A stretch of DNA of 64,000 bases from Streptomyces aureoverticillatus (GCF_014649395.1 NZ_BMSY01000013.1:150554-214553), one strand, 5' to 3'; positions 1 to 9,130 are shown, counted from the stretch's first letter. The notes: generated from the letters alone by a model not told the origin. Translations and numbers: made by a program.

Positions 1-77
1 GGGGTCTGCTCGCGGCGCGGCTGAGGGACGGCTGCGCCTGGCCGGCCCACTGGGCAGGCCCTAAGCGCCCCCGGTGA
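1..77 (+). CDS. Possible 3' end of a gene entering from the left
   Basis: Frame 3 is open from the window edge to a TGA at 75-77, giving about 24 C-terminal residues (ending in a basic KRPR). About 21 of 24 codons end in G or C, which is coding-like for this GC-rich DNA. A second open frame stops at 62-64 but has weaker third-position bias. The stretch is too short to identify a product. A hairpin just downstream (97-113) fits the end of a transcription unit. Confidence 0.3.
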   Translation, partial: GLLAARLRDGCAWPAHWAGPKRPR

Positions 78-96
78 AGTCGGCTGCGGTTCGGTG

Positions 97-113
97 GCGC
101 CCTGAAGGGGCGC
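97..113. terminator. Short GC-rich hairpin, candidate terminator
   Basis: A 6-bp stem (97-102 with 108-113) surrounds a TGAAG loop and is followed by a G/C run. The gcgccc-tgaag-gggcgc pattern is common at gene ends in Streptomyces. It sits between the possible gene end at 77 and the end of the reverse deacetylase gene at 219, so it could serve both. Confidence 0.45.
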
Positions 114-218
114 GGGGCCCTGACACATGCGGCTCCGCCGCGCGGGCGCGACGAGCCACGACGCACCCGCAGGGTCACGACGGCATGGCGTGGCACATCC
201 AGCGGACCGCTCAGCTCC

Positions 219-1145
219 CTAGTTCCGGGCGGTCGCGGCCTGCTCGGGCCGGTCGGGGGTGCCGCCGGGGTCTGCCGGGCGCGCGGCCCGGGGCGTGCGG
301 GTGGCGGCGATCTGCTCTGAGACCCGTACGAAACGGAACCCGCGTTCGCGCAGCTTCGGGACGATCGTCCGTACGGCGCGCTCCGTCGCCGGGGCCGCGC
401 TGCGGGTGCAGTGCAGCACGACCACCGAACCCGGCCGCACCCCGTCAAGGACCTGCCGCGCCACCGCGTCGGGGTCCGTCGCGAACGCGTCCCCGCCCAC
501 CACGTCCCACTGCACGGCCGTCACACCGGCCGGGGCGAGCGCGCGCAGCGCCCGGTCGTCGTAACAGCCGCCGGGGAAGCGGAAGTACGGCAGCGGGTGC
601 TCGACGCCCGCCTCGCGGAACGCCGCGAAGGCGCGTTCCACGTCCGTGCGCATGGCGTGCGCGGGGACGGTGGGCAGGCCGTAGCAGTCCCGGGTGAAGG
701 CGTAGTGGCTGTACGAGTGGTTGGCCACCTCGAAGAGCGGGTCGCCGCCGATCGCCCTGGCCTGCGCCGGGTACTCCTCCGCCCAGCGGCCCGTCATGAA
801 GAACGTCGACGGGACCTTGAGGCGGCGCAGGGTGTCGACCAGGGCCGGGTTGTCGAAGCGCTCGCCCGCGGCCGCGCGGGGGCCCTGGTCGGCCGTCATG
901 TCGGCGTCGAAGGTGAGGGCCACGGTGGGGGCGTCCGCCGGGGTCGCGCGGGTGCGGGGGGCGTTCCTGAACACCGGGGTCCGGCCCTGGGGGCCCGGGG
1001 CCAGGGTGGGTGGGGGCTGCTTCTTGGCCGGGGTTGTGGCGGGGGCCGCCGGGGGGCGGGGAGTGGAGGGCGCGGAGCACGCCGTGAGGGGGAGGGTGGC
1101 GGTTGCCAGGGTGGCGAGGGTGGTCCACATGCGGGTGCGAGTCAC
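219..1145 (-). CDS. Polysaccharide deacetylase (NodB-type) lipoprotein
   Basis: The 308-aa product is an exported carbohydrate esterase family 4 protein, expected to remove N- or O-acetyl groups from a cell-envelope polysaccharide. A short basic N-terminus and hydrophobic segment end in a lipobox (LTAC), so it is probably a lipoprotein. A Pro/Ala-rich linker follows, then the NodB fold with LTFDAD (catalytic and metal Asp), HSYSH (metal His pair), RFPGG, and a late VVLH motif. The start is uncertain: GTG at 1145 is chosen because it gives a basic n-region; ATG at 1130 and TTG at 1166 are in frame, and none has a strong Shine-Dalgarno site. The substrate (peptidoglycan or another glycan) cannot be read from the sequence. 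Confidence 0.88.
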   Translation of the reverse strand: MTRTRMWTTLATLATATLPLTACSAPSTPRPPAAPATTPAKKQPPPTLAPGPQGRTPVFRNAPRTRATPADAPTVALTFDADMTADQGPRAAAGERFDNPALVDTLRRLKVPSTFFMTGRWAEEYPAQARAIGGDPLFEVANHSYSHYAFTRDCYGLPTVPAHAMRTDVERAFAAFREAGVEHPLPYFRFPGGCYDDRALRALAPAGVTAVQWDVVGGDAFATDPDAVARQVLDGVRPGSVVVLHCTRSAAPATERAVRTIVPKLRERGFRFVRVSEQIAATRTPRAARPADPGGTPDRPEQAATARN

Positions 1146-1461
1146 TCCGTGACGATAACCGTACAAATGGGGTTATTGAGGTAGGCGGGGCGGGGGTGGG
1201 CCCTGCCGGGGTTCCCAATCCCGCCCCTTCCCGTAACCAGGGGCGCTGCGCCCCTGGGCCCCAGCCGGGGGTGGGTGTCCCGTGCGGGTGGGACAGCCTC
1301 CGCCGATCGCCGCTTCGCGGCTCGTCCTCAGACGCCGGACGGGCCGGTAGTTCGCCGCGCAGGCTGGATCGGGACCCGGCTGAAATGAGGTGCGCCTTCC
1401 CGTGCGAGTAGGGGAAACTGCTCCGTCTGCCGGATGATCATCGGATCGGAAAGGCCGAGCC
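1146..1461. other. Divergent intergenic region with Streptomyces-type palindromes
   Basis: This region separates the reverse deacetylase from the forward VOC gene and must hold both promoters, but I could not assign clear -10/-35 boxes. It contains a strong hairpin at 1237-1257 (ccaggggcgc and its complement) and, at 1321-1345, a sequence starting ctcgtcctca that recurs as the arm of the large inverted repeat at 7546-7600. No convincing gene is seen here. Confidence 0.6.
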
Positions 1462-1887
1462 ATGCCCTCCTCCCTCTTCAACGTCGCCTTCGGCTGCGTC
1501 GACGCGTACGGACTCGCCCGGTTCTGGAGCGACGTGGTCGGCCACCCGCTGGACCCCCGGGACCGTCCGGGCGACCCGGTCGCCGTGATACCGCTCCCCA
1601 CCGGTTTGCACCTGTACTTCGAGAACGTCCCCGAACCCAAGACCGTGAAGAACCGCGTGCACGTGTGTCTCCAGCCGGACGGCCCGCGCGACGCGGAGGT
1701 CGAGCGGCTGCGGGCGGCGGGTGCCGCCGTCCTCGCCGACCGGCGCAAGCCCGACGGCACGGGGTGGGTCGTCTTCACCGACCCCGAGGGCAACGAATTC
1801 TGTGTGCTGCGGAGCGCGGCGGAACGGGAGCGGGGCGAGGCCATGACGTGCGGGCAGGGGACCGTGGTGTCGGGGCCGCGGCACTAG
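1462..1887 (+). CDS. VOC-superfamily (glyoxalase-like) protein
   Basis: This 141-aa protein has the glyoxalase/bleomycin-resistance/dioxygenase fold: an N-terminal beta segment (FNVAFGCVDA), the helix of the first beta-alpha-beta module (ARFWSDVVGHPL), a central NRVHVCL strand and the terminal motif FTDPEGNEFCVL typical of one-domain VOC proteins. A GGAAAGG site lies upstream of the ATG. Such proteins often act on small molecules or are of unknown substrate in Streptomyces. The last 20 residues (Glu/Arg-rich, then Gly-rich) extend beyond the fold. Confidence 0.85.
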   Translation: MPSSLFNVAFGCVDAYGLARFWSDVVGHPLDPRDRPGDPVAVIPLPTGLHLYFENVPEPKTVKNRVHVCLQPDGPRDAEVERLRAAGAAVLADRRKPDGTGWVVFTDPEGNEFCVLRSAAERERGEAMTCGQGTVVSGPRH

Positions 1888-2021
1888 GTGCGCGCCGGAA
1901 GGGCGGGAAGTCCGGGTTTGCCAGGGGGCAGCGGCTGTGGAATCGTCCTGAGGCGCTTCCCGGTCGCTCCGTGGCCCCGGGCCCCACGTACCCGCGATCA
2001 CGAGGAGTTGACGAGCCGTCG

Positions 2022-3266
2022 ATGTCCGACATCCCCGAGTCCGGCCCCCTTGAGTCCGACGCCCCTGAGTCCGGCCCTCTTGAGTCCGACGCCCCTGACA
2101 TCACCTGGACCGAGGCCGTCCGGACGAAGCCCCGGCCGGACGGCGACGGCGGCGACACCGCCCTCACCTTCACCGCCCACTGGCACTCCGAAAGCGGACT
2201 CCCCGCCCCGCGCCGCGTCACCGTCGCCGACGACCGGATGAAGGCCGACGTCGCCTACCGTCTGGTCTGCGAGGGCACCGCGCTGCTGTGGCGCGGGGAC
2301 TACCAGGGCGCCCGCCAGCTGCTGCGCGCCCTGGGGCGTCGGCTCGACCGGCTCGCGCCGAAGCCGGGGGCCACCCCCGCCGAAACCTTCCACCGGCACC
2401 GCCAGGCCCGCGGCCACCGCGCCCGCGTGCTCGGGATGCTGCTCGTCGTGCTCGAGGACGACCACGGCCTCGCGCTGCGCCGCGCCCCCGACGTCCGGGC
2501 GGCCTGCACGGAGGCGTACGGCTCGCCCCGGCGACGTACCGTCGTGTCGCTGCGTGAACTCCTCGGCGTGATCGGCGCCCACGAGTGGCGCAGGAAGGGC
2601 GTGCCGATCCCGGCCATCGACGCCCGCATCCACCCGCACTACGGCGTGTTCTCCCCGGTCAGGGGCGAGTACGTCGACCTCGTCGGCGCCGCCCCGCTGC
2701 CCGCCGCCGCCCACCGCGCCCCGGCCACCGCCTTCGACCTCGGCACCGGCACCGGCGTGCTCGCCGCCGTCCTCGCCCACCGGGGCCTCGACCGGATCGT
2801 CGCCACCGACAGCAGCCCCCGCGCGCTCGCGTGCGCGCGGGACAACGTCGAGCGGCTGGGGATCGAGGACCGGGTCGAGGTCGTCGACAGCGGTGATCTC
2901 TATCCGGAGGGGCGGGCCGCACTGGTCGTGTGCAACCCGCCGTGGCTCCCGGCCAAGCCCACCTCCGCCGTCGAGCAGGGCGTGTACGACCCCGGCGGCG
3001 CGATGCTGCGCGCCTTCCTCGCCGGGCTCGCCGACCACCTGGAGCCCGGCGGTGAGGGCTGGCTGATCCTCTCCGACCTCGCCGAACACCTCGGCCTGCG
3101 GACCCGCGACGACCTCGTCGGCGCCATCGAGGCCGCCGGGCTGCGCGTGGTGGACCGCCTCGACGCCAAGCCCGTCCACCCCCGCGCGAGCGACACCACC
3201 GACCCCCTGCACGCCGCCCGCGCCGCCGAGGTCACCTCCCTGTGGCGGCTCGCCCCGGCCACCTGA
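2022..3266 (+). CDS. Class I SAM-dependent methyltransferase
   Basis: The 414-aa protein has a C-terminal Rossmann methyltransferase domain: motif I FDLGTGTG (about residues 238-246), an acidic ribose-binding region (VATDSS) and the N-P-P-W motif (about 305-308) typical of N6-adenine, N2-guanine or glutamine methyltransferases such as RlmG/PrmC-like enzymes. The N-terminal half (about 45-210) is an additional domain. The first 25 residues are a tandem ten-residue repeat (SGPLESDAPE) coded by two 30-bp units at 2037-2096. The ATG at 2022 is chosen over upstream in-frame codons because GAGGAG lies at 2002-2007 and the conserved part begins soon after. The target (rRNA, DNA or protein) is unknown. 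Confidence 0.85.
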   Translation: MSDIPESGPLESDAPESGPLESDAPDITWTEAVRTKPRPDGDGGDTALTFTAHWHSESGLPAPRRVTVADDRMKADVAYRLVCEGTALLWRGDYQGARQLLRALGRRLDRLAPKPGATPAETFHRHRQARGHRARVLGMLLVVLEDDHGLALRRAPDVRAACTEAYGSPRRRTVVSLRELLGVIGAHEWRRKGVPIPAIDARIHPHYGVFSPVRGEYVDLVGAAPLPAAAHRAPATAFDLGTGTGVLAAVLAHRGLDRIVATDSSPRALACARDNVERLGIEDRVEVVDSGDLYPEGRAALVVCNPPWLPAKPTSAVEQGVYDPGGAMLRAFLAGLADHLEPGGEGWLILSDLAEHLGLRTRDDLVGAIEAAGLRVVDRLDAKPVHPRASDTTDPLHAARAAEVTSLWRLAPAT

Positions 3267-3290
3267 TCCCCTCGCCGTGCCCCGACGGCG

Positions 3291-4673
3291 CTATCTGCGC
3301 CAGGGGCCCGTCACGGCGAACGTCGTCCCCGGCGTGTAGCAGTTCACGTACATCGTCTCGTGATCCGGGGAGAAGGCGACGCCCGCGAACTCGCCCCACT
3401 CGGGTTCGGACGGGGTGCCTGTGTTCTGGGCGTTGCGCGCCATCGCGTACACCTCACCGCCGCGCGTCACCCCGTACACGTGCTGCGTGCCGCCGCCGTC
3501 CTCGCACACCATCAGGCCGCCGCTCGGCGCGAGGCAGATGTTGTCCGGGGACTCGCCGGGCAGCTGGATGTCCGTGTCCGGGCCGAAGACGATCACGAGG
3601 GTGAGGCGGCGCCGCGCGGGGTCGTAGCGCCAGACCTGGCCGTAGTGGTCGGCAGCCGAACCCTCCTTGCTGCGCGCGTAGCTGGAGACGAAGTACACGC
3701 AGCGGCCGCCCCAGTAGCAGCCCTCCAGCTTCTGGGCGTGGGTGATGCCCTTCGGGCCGAAGTCCTGGTGGCGGATGGGGGTCTGGGCGGCCAGCGGGTC
3801 GGGTACGTCGGCCCACTCGACGCCGTCGAAGGTGGCGCCGGTCTCCTTGACGGCCGACAGGTCCGGCACGCCGGGCACCCGCATCGCCTGGAGCCGGCCG
3901 CCCGCGCGCAGCGAACTCCGGCCGCCCTCCGGCTTGTTCGGCAGGAAGCGGTAGAACAGGCCGAAGGGCTTCTGGAAGGCGTCCTCGGTCTCGTAGATCA
4001 CCCCGCGCCACGGGTCGACCGCGACCGCCTCGTGCTGGAAGCGGCCCATGGCGGTCAGCGGCACGGCGCCCGAGCGCCGGGGGTCCACCGGGTCGACCTC
4101 GAAGACGAAGCCGTGGTCCTTCGTGTAGCCGCCCGTACCGGCCTTGTCCTCGGTCTCCTCGCAGGTCAGCCAGGTGCCCCAAGGGGTCGGGCCGCCAGCG
4201 CAGTTGACGGCCGTGCCGGCGATCGCGACGCGCTCGTCCACCACCCGGCCGCGCCGGTCGAGCGCGAGCGCCGTACAGCCGCCCTTCGCCGCCGGGTCGT
4301 ACGTCAGGCCCTTGACGGTGGGCACGCCGAGCTTCGCGGAGGCGCGGTTCTCGTGGTTGCGCACGAGGTGGACCCCGCCGCGCCGGCCCCGGAACGCGGC
4401 CATCCCGTCGTGGTTGCTCGGGACCTTCCCCTCGCCCGAACGCAGCGCGTCGCCCTCGCGGGAGAGGACCTGGTAGCGGAAACCTTTCGGCAGGTCGAGC
4501 AGGCCCTCGGGGTCGGGTACGAGCGGGCCGTAGCCCGTCCTGCCCTGGGTGGCCGCGGTCGCGGTGCCCGCGAAGAGTTCCGACAGGGCGCCGGTGAAGG
4601 CGATGGACGCCCCCAACGCTCCGGTGCGGGCGAGTACTTGGCGTCTGGTCGCGGACAGCTCGGTGTCTGACAT
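3291..4673 (-). CDS. PhoX/DUF839-family Tat-exported protein
   Basis: The 460-aa product starts with a twin-arginine signal (RRQVLA, Arg10-Arg11) and hydrophobic stretch, so it should be folded before export. The remainder matches the PhoX-like alkaline phosphatase family (DUF839): NHDGM, NHENR, WGTWLTCEE, FQHEAV, GITHAQKLEG and a C-terminal DNICLAPSGG/CEDG segment. PhoX enzymes are Ca/Fe-dependent phosphomonoesterases; many Streptomyces homologues are known only as DUF839 proteins, so phosphatase activity is inferred. The ATG at 4673 is preferred because AGGAGG precedes it and it places the Arg pair near the N-terminus. Confidence 0.85.
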   Translation of the reverse strand: MSDTELSATRRQVLARTGALGASIAFTGALSELFAGTATAATQGRTGYGPLVPDPEGLLDLPKGFRYQVLSREGDALRSGEGKVPSNHDGMAAFRGRRGGVHLVRNHENRASAKLGVPTVKGLTYDPAAKGGCTALALDRRGRVVDERVAIAGTAVNCAGGPTPWGTWLTCEETEDKAGTGGYTKDHGFVFEVDPVDPRRSGAVPLTAMGRFQHEAVAVDPWRGVIYETEDAFQKPFGLFYRFLPNKPEGGRSSLRAGGRLQAMRVPGVPDLSAVKETGATFDGVEWADVPDPLAAQTPIRHQDFGPKGITHAQKLEGCYWGGRCVYFVSSYARSKEGSAADHYGQVWRYDPARRRLTLVIVFGPDTDIQLPGESPDNICLAPSGGLMVCEDGGGTQHVYGVTRGGEVYAMARNAQNTGTPSEPEWGEFAGVAFSPDHETMYVNCYTPGTTFAVTGPWRR

Positions 4674-4844
4674 GGGGCAACCTCCTGCTGGCGGACAGGA
4701 AACATGACCCGCACGTGTGTACCACGCACTTCCCGCGCGCACGAGGGTTTGGACGTGTACGCGATCAGTCGGCACCGGAACTGCACGCCTGGTCCGCGAC
4801 CACGAGGGCCGTATCGGCCCACGCCCACCGCCGGAACGGCCCGC

Positions 4845-5939
4845 TCAGCCCTCGACGAGCCCCTTCGCGTCCCGGGCCAGCGCCGTCAGCCGCGAGATCG
4901 CCCGGAAGTACTTCTTCCGGTAGCCGCCGTTCAGCATCTCCTCGCTGAAGAGCCGGTCGAACGGGACACCGGAGGCGAGGACGGGCACCTCGCGGTCGTA
5001 CAGGCGGTCGGCGAGGACGACCAGGCGCAGCGCCGTCGACTGGTCGGGCACCGGGGCGACGTCCGTGAGGCAGACGGCCCTGAGGCCGTCGGTCAGGGCG
5101 CCGTAGCGGCTCGGGTGCACCCGGGCGAGGTGGTCGAGCAGGTGCGGGAAGTCGTCGAGGCTCGCGCCGTCGGTGGCGTACGCCGCCTTGGTGACCTGCT
5201 CGTCCGAGTACGGGGCGGGCGCCTCGGGCAGGCCCCGGTGGCGGTAGTCCTCGCCGTCGATGCGCAACGCCTTGAAGTGGGCCGAAAGGCCCTGGATCTC
5301 GCGCAGGAAGTCGGCGGCGGCGAACCGGCCCTCGCCGAGCTTGCCCGGCAGCGTGTTGGACGTCGCCGCGAGCGCGACGCCCTCGTCCACCAGCTTGCCG
5401 AGCAGCGTCGACACGAGGACGGTGTCGCCCGGGTCGTCCAGCTCGAATTCGTCGATGCACAGCAGGCGGTGGCCGCTGAGCGTACGCACCGTCTGCTGGA
5501 AGCCGAGCGCCCCGACGAGGTTGGTCAGCTCCACGAACGTACCGAAGGCCTTGAGCGCGGGCTCGGCCGGGGTGGCGTGCCACAGGGACGCCAGGAGGTG
5601 GGTCTTGCCGACGCCGTAGCCACCGTCCAGGTAGACGCCGCGGGGCCCGGCCGGAACCGTCTGCTTCGCGCGTGTGAACCACCGCCGTTTGCCCGAGCCG
5701 CTCGCGTGCGCCCCGCCGAGCCCGGCCGCGAAGCCGCTGAGGACGCGTACCGCCTCGCTCTGGCTGGGCTGTCCCGGGTCCGGGATGTACGTGTCGAAGC
5801 GGGCCGTGCTGAACCGCGGCGGCGGCACCATCTCGGCGACGAGACGGTCCGCGGGCACCTGCGGCTCGCGGGCGCTCAGGGATACGGGGGCCGCTTCGGA
5901 TATGGGGCTCTGCCCGGCGGCAGGGGTGGTGGCTGACAC
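4845..5939 (-). CDS. zapE: ZapE/AFG1-type AAA+ ATPase
   Basis: This 364-aa P-loop ATPase has Walker A GGYGVGKT (about 106-113), Walker B CIDEFEL (about 161-167) and the arrangement of the bacterial ZapE/yeast AFG1 family. In enterobacteria ZapE modulates FtsZ ring constriction. In actinobacteria the role is untested, so the symbol is by family only. It starts at a GTG with a GGAG site close upstream. It is divergent from the RibD-like gene, with 47 bases between them carrying both promoters. Confidence 0.88.
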   Translation of the reverse strand: MSATTPAAGQSPISEAAPVSLSAREPQVPADRLVAEMVPPPRFSTARFDTYIPDPGQPSQSEAVRVLSGFAAGLGGAHASGSGKRRWFTRAKQTVPAGPRGVYLDGGYGVGKTHLLASLWHATPAEPALKAFGTFVELTNLVGALGFQQTVRTLSGHRLLCIDEFELDDPGDTVLVSTLLGKLVDEGVALAATSNTLPGKLGEGRFAAADFLREIQGLSAHFKALRIDGEDYRHRGLPEAPAPYSDEQVTKAAYATDGASLDDFPHLLDHLARVHPSRYGALTDGLRAVCLTDVAPVPDQSTALRLVVLADRLYDREVPVLASGVPFDRLFSEEMLNGGYRKKYFRAISRLTALARDAKGLVEG

Positions 5940-5986
5940 GGTTCTCCACTCTAGGGCCGTCCCGGCGACGTGTAAGACTGCGCGGC

Positions 5987-6829
5987 ATGCGACGCCTGTT
6001 CCCTGTGACCGACCACACAGCCGCGCCGGCCTCGGCGAAGAGCGCTCCTGAGGGTGCCCCGGGGAGTGTCCCCGAGGGGGTGGACGGGGACCGCGAGTGG
6101 TCCCTGGACGAGCTCGCCGACGCGTACGCCTATCCCGCCGTGCCGCCCGATCCGGCCGGGACCGGCGCCTGGCTGCGCGCCAACATGGTCTCGACGCTCG
6201 ACGGCGCCGCCCAGCACGACGGCCGCTCCCAGCCCATCTCCAACGACACCGACATGCGGATCTTCGGTACGTTGCGGGGGCTCGCGGACGCCGTCGTGGT
6301 CGGCGCCGAAACGGTACGCCAGGAGGGCTACCGCCCGGCCCGCGCCCGGGAGGCCTTCGCGGCCCGCAGGGCGGCGGTGGGCCAGCCCCCGGCGCCCGCG
6401 ATCGTGGTGGTCAGCGCGAGCCTCGACCTGGACTTCTCGCTGCCCCTGTTCACCGCCCCGCTCACGCCCACGTACGTCGTGACCGGCGCCGCCGCGCCGT
6501 CCGACCGGATGGCGGCGGCCCGCGAGGCGGGCGCGGAGGTCGTGACCGCGGGCGAGGGCGCGGGCGCCGACCCCGCGCGGGTGGTGCGGGCGCTGGCCGA
6601 GCGCGGCCTGACCCGGCTGCTCACCGAGGGCGGGCCGCGGATGCTCGGCCAGTTCGTGGCGGCGGGCGCGCTGGACGAGCTGTGCCTGACGGTGTCGCCG
6701 TTGCTGACGGCGGGCGGGGCGCAGCGCATCGCGGGCGGGCCCGGTCTCGCGGTGCCCGAGCGATTCGTACTGGCGTCCGTGCTGGAAGAGGCCGGGTTCC
6801 TGTTCACCCGGTACCGGCGGTACTTCTGA
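5987..6829 (+). CDS. RibD C-terminal-domain pyrimidine reductase family protein
   Basis: The 280-aa protein matches the dihydrofolate-reductase-like reductase domain of RibD (NADPH-dependent reduction of the ribosyl side chain in riboflavin synthesis) but lacks the deaminase domain. Visible motifs are the substrate strand RANMVSTLDG (about 64-73), the ISNDTD/DMRIFG segment, AVVVGAETVRQE (about 100-111), and the C-terminal LLTEGGPRML glycine-rich NADP-binding motif followed by ELCLTVSPLL. No other riboflavin genes are near, so it may be a stand-alone reductase on another substrate. Confidence 0.87.
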   Translation: MRRLFPVTDHTAAPASAKSAPEGAPGSVPEGVDGDREWSLDELADAYAYPAVPPDPAGTGAWLRANMVSTLDGAAQHDGRSQPISNDTDMRIFGTLRGLADAVVVGAETVRQEGYRPARAREAFAARRAAVGQPPAPAIVVVSASLDLDFSLPLFTAPLTPTYVVTGAAAPSDRMAAAREAGAEVVTAGEGAGADPARVVRALAERGLTRLLTEGGPRMLGQFVAAGALDELCLTVSPLLTAGGAQRIAGGPGLAVPERFVLASVLEEAGFLFTRYRRYF

Positions 6830-6870
6830 CCGGGGCGGGCTCCCGACCGGGCCGGACTTCTGACAATCGG

Positions 6871-6882
6871 CGGAATATTCCG
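6871..6882. promoter_or_regulatory. 12-bp perfect palindrome upstream of the 7028 gene
   Basis: The sequence cggaatattccg is a perfect palindrome inside the only relatively AT-rich stretch between the RibD-like gene and the gene at 7028. Its position, about 150 bases before that start, fits an operator or promoter-proximal site. No regulator is identified. Confidence 0.3.
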
Positions 6883-7027
6883 TTCCGTTTCGCTTTCGCG
6901 GGGCACACTAAATCTCGCAACCCCCGCTCCGGCGGGGGGCAGGATGGTTTCCGCAGGGGGCCGGACGCACGGTCCGCGGAGGTCCACGGCGGCCTACGGA
7001 GGCCTATGGAGGAAAGGGACGCCTGTC

Positions 7028-7498
7028 GTGTTCACAAGCGTATTGATGATCGAGAAGGCACTGACGTCCGCCGACGTGGAGTTCGTCACCACCTTGCACG
7101 GCGACGAGCCGGTCACCTTCCATGTGCTTCTGCAGCCCCGCGGCGACCAGGCGGACCGCCTGCTGCGGGCGATCGACGACGTCGCGCTCGGGGAGCTGGA
7201 CGACGCCGTGCGCGAGGGTGAGGTGCCCGAGGGCGAGGAGGCCGTGGAGCCCGCCCAGCGGGCTCTTCAGGTGTCCCTCGTGGCGCTGCGGGCCACGGGC
7301 AGCGCGGCCGAGGGCCGCCTGGTCGAGGCCCATCCGCTGGACGTGCTCCAGGAGGTGGTCGACGAGATGGGGGCGGACGAGGTCATCGTGCTGACCGAGC
7401 CGCACCTGGTGGAGGAGTTCTTCCACCGCGACTGGGCCTCGCGGGCGCGCCACAAGGTGGGCGTACCGGTCCTGAAGCTGTTCGCCCACAGTACGTAG
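7028..7498 (+). CDS. Conserved actinobacterial protein, Rossmann/USP-like
   Basis: This 156-aa protein starts at GTG 7028, with GGAGG about 15 bases upstream. It begins with a hydrophobic strand, has an acidic middle (EGEVPEGEEAVEP) and ends with alternating strand/helix units (ADEVIVLTEP; GVPVLKLFAH), resembling a small nucleotide-binding alpha/beta fold like universal stress proteins. Streptomyces homologues are sometimes labelled indole-3-glycerol phosphate synthase; no TrpC motif is visible here, so I would not use that name. The function is unknown. Confidence 0.75.
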   Translation: MFTSVLMIEKALTSADVEFVTTLHGDEPVTFHVLLQPRGDQADRLLRAIDDVALGELDDAVREGEVPEGEEAVEPAQRALQVSLVALRATGSAAEGRLVEAHPLDVLQEVVDEMGADEVIVLTEPHLVEEFFHRDWASRARHKVGVPVLKLFAHST

Positions 7499-7545
7499 GC
7501 ACTGGGCCGTGGCGGGGGACCGGGTCCCGTCGATCGCGCTGCGCG

Positions 7546-7600
7546 CTCGTCCTCAAGCGCCGGACGGGCTTCCCCGGCCCGTTCGGCGCTTGAGGACGAG
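7546..7600. terminator. Large inverted repeat (24-bp arms), terminator-like
   Basis: Arms 7546-7569 and 7577-7600 are complementary over 24 positions with a single mismatch (a G-U pair in RNA) and a 7-base loop. The flanking cgatcg/gatcg bases partly extend the stem. It lies between the 7498 stop and murC, consistent with a terminator of the upstream gene. The arm sequence resembles 1321-1345, so this is probably a repeated intergenic element. Confidence 0.65.
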
Positions 7601-7683
7601 GCCGCAGGCCGATCGGCCGGGGGCCACGGGGCCCAGTAGGCTGGCCCCGCGTACCTGCCGCCCCACCCTTCGGAGAGAATTCG

Positions 7684-9069
7684 ATGCCCACCGCCATGGA
7701 CCGACCGCACTTCATCGGCATCGGCGGCGCCGGAATGTCGGGCATCGCGAAGATCCTCGCCCAGCGCGGCGCGAAGGTCGCGGGCAGCGACGCCAAGGAC
7801 TCCGCCACCGCCGACGCGCTGCGCGCGCTCGGCGTCCAGGTCCACATCGGGCACGCGGCCGCGCACCTGGCCGACGACGCGACCTGCGTCGTCGTCTCCT
7901 CCGCGATCCGCGCCGACAACCCGGAGCTGGCCCGCGCCACGGAGCTCGGCATTCCGGTGGTGCACCGTTCGGACGCGCTCGCCTCCCTGATGGACGGCCT
8001 GCGCCCGATCGCCGTCGCGGGCACCCACGGCAAGACGACCACCACGTCGATGCTCGCGGTCAGCCTGGCCTCGCTCGGCCTGCACCCGTCGTACGCGATC
8101 GGCGGCGACCTGGACGCGCCGGGCTCCAACGCCGACCACGGCAGCGGCGAGATCTTCGTGGCGGAGGCCGACGAAAGCGACCGCAGCTTCCACAAGTACG
8201 CGCCCGAGGTCGCCATCGTCCTCAACGTGGAGCTGGACCACCACGCCAACTACGCCTCGATGGACGAGATCTACGAGTCCTTCGAGACCTTCGCCGACAA
8301 GATCGTCCCCGGTGGGACGCTGGTCGTCGCCGCGGACCACGAGGGCGCCCGGGAACTCACGCGGCGGATCGCGAAGAGCAAGCCCGAGCTGCGCGTCGTC
8401 ACCTACGGCGAGTCCGCCGACGCCGACGTGCGGATCACCGAGGTGACCCCGCAGGGCCTCAAGAGCGACGTCACCGCCGTCCTGGACGGCACCGAGCTGC
8501 GCTTCGCCGTCTCGGTGCCCGGCCGGCACTACGCGCACAACGCGGTCGCCGCGCTGGCCGCCGGCGTGGCCCTCGGCATCCCGGCCGCCGAGCTCGCCCC
8601 CGCCCTCGCCTCGTACACCGGCGTGAAGCGCCGCCTCCAGCTCAAGGGCGAGGCGGCCGGCGTACAGGTCGTCGACTCCTACGCGCACCACCCGACGGAG
8701 ATGACCGCCGACCTGGAGGCCATGCGCGGCGCCGCGGCCGACGCCCGGCTGCTCGTGCTCTTCCAGCCGCACCTGTTCTCCCGCACCCAGGAACTGGGCA
8801 CGGAGATGGGCCGGGCCCTGGCGCTCGCCGACGCCTCCGTGGTCCTCGACATCTACCCCGCCCGCGAGGACCCGATCCCCGGCGTGACCAGCGCACTCAT
8901 CATCGACGCCGCCCGCGCGGCGGGCGCCGACGTGCGGGCCGTGGCCGCCAAGGACGCCGCACCCGCGGTGATCGCGGGAATGGCGCGGCCCGGTGATCTC
9001 GTTCTCACCATGGGAGCGGGCGACGTCACCGACCTCGGCCCGCGGATCCTGGCCGAGCTGTCGAAGTGA
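7684..9069 (+). CDS. murC: UDP-N-acetylmuramate-L-alanine ligase
   Basis: MurC adds L-Ala to UDP-MurNAc using ATP, the first cytoplasmic peptide-stem step of peptidoglycan synthesis. The 461-aa length is normal. The N-terminal nucleotide-sugar domain carries FIGIGGAGMSGIA (10-22); the Mur ligase P-loop GTHGKTTTT is at about 113-121; EADESD and the LNVELDHHANY region follow; the C-terminal domain contains YAHHPTE and LFQPHLFSRT. It stands away from the dcw division cluster, as is common for Streptomyces murC, and msrB follows after 61 bases. Confidence 0.96.
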   Translation: MPTAMDRPHFIGIGGAGMSGIAKILAQRGAKVAGSDAKDSATADALRALGVQVHIGHAAAHLADDATCVVVSSAIRADNPELARATELGIPVVHRSDALASLMDGLRPIAVAGTHGKTTTTSMLAVSLASLGLHPSYAIGGDLDAPGSNADHGSGEIFVAEADESDRSFHKYAPEVAIVLNVELDHHANYASMDEIYESFETFADKIVPGGTLVVAADHEGARELTRRIAKSKPELRVVTYGESADADVRITEVTPQGLKSDVTAVLDGTELRFAVSVPGRHYAHNAVAALAAGVALGIPAAELAPALASYTGVKRRLQLKGEAAGVQVVDSYAHHPTEMTADLEAMRGAAADARLLVLFQPHLFSRTQELGTEMGRALALADASVVLDIYPAREDPIPGVTSALIIDAARAAGADVRAVAAKDAAPAVIAGMARPGDLVLTMGAGDVTDLGPRILAELSK

Positions 9070-9130
9070 GCCGGACCGCCCAGGCGGACCGGACTCCCTG
9101 AGAACTCCCGAAGAAAAGGGGACGCGACCC

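Noticed and set aside
7028..7498. Indole-3-glycerol phosphate synthase
   Set aside because: The length is too short and no TrpC catalytic motifs are visible.
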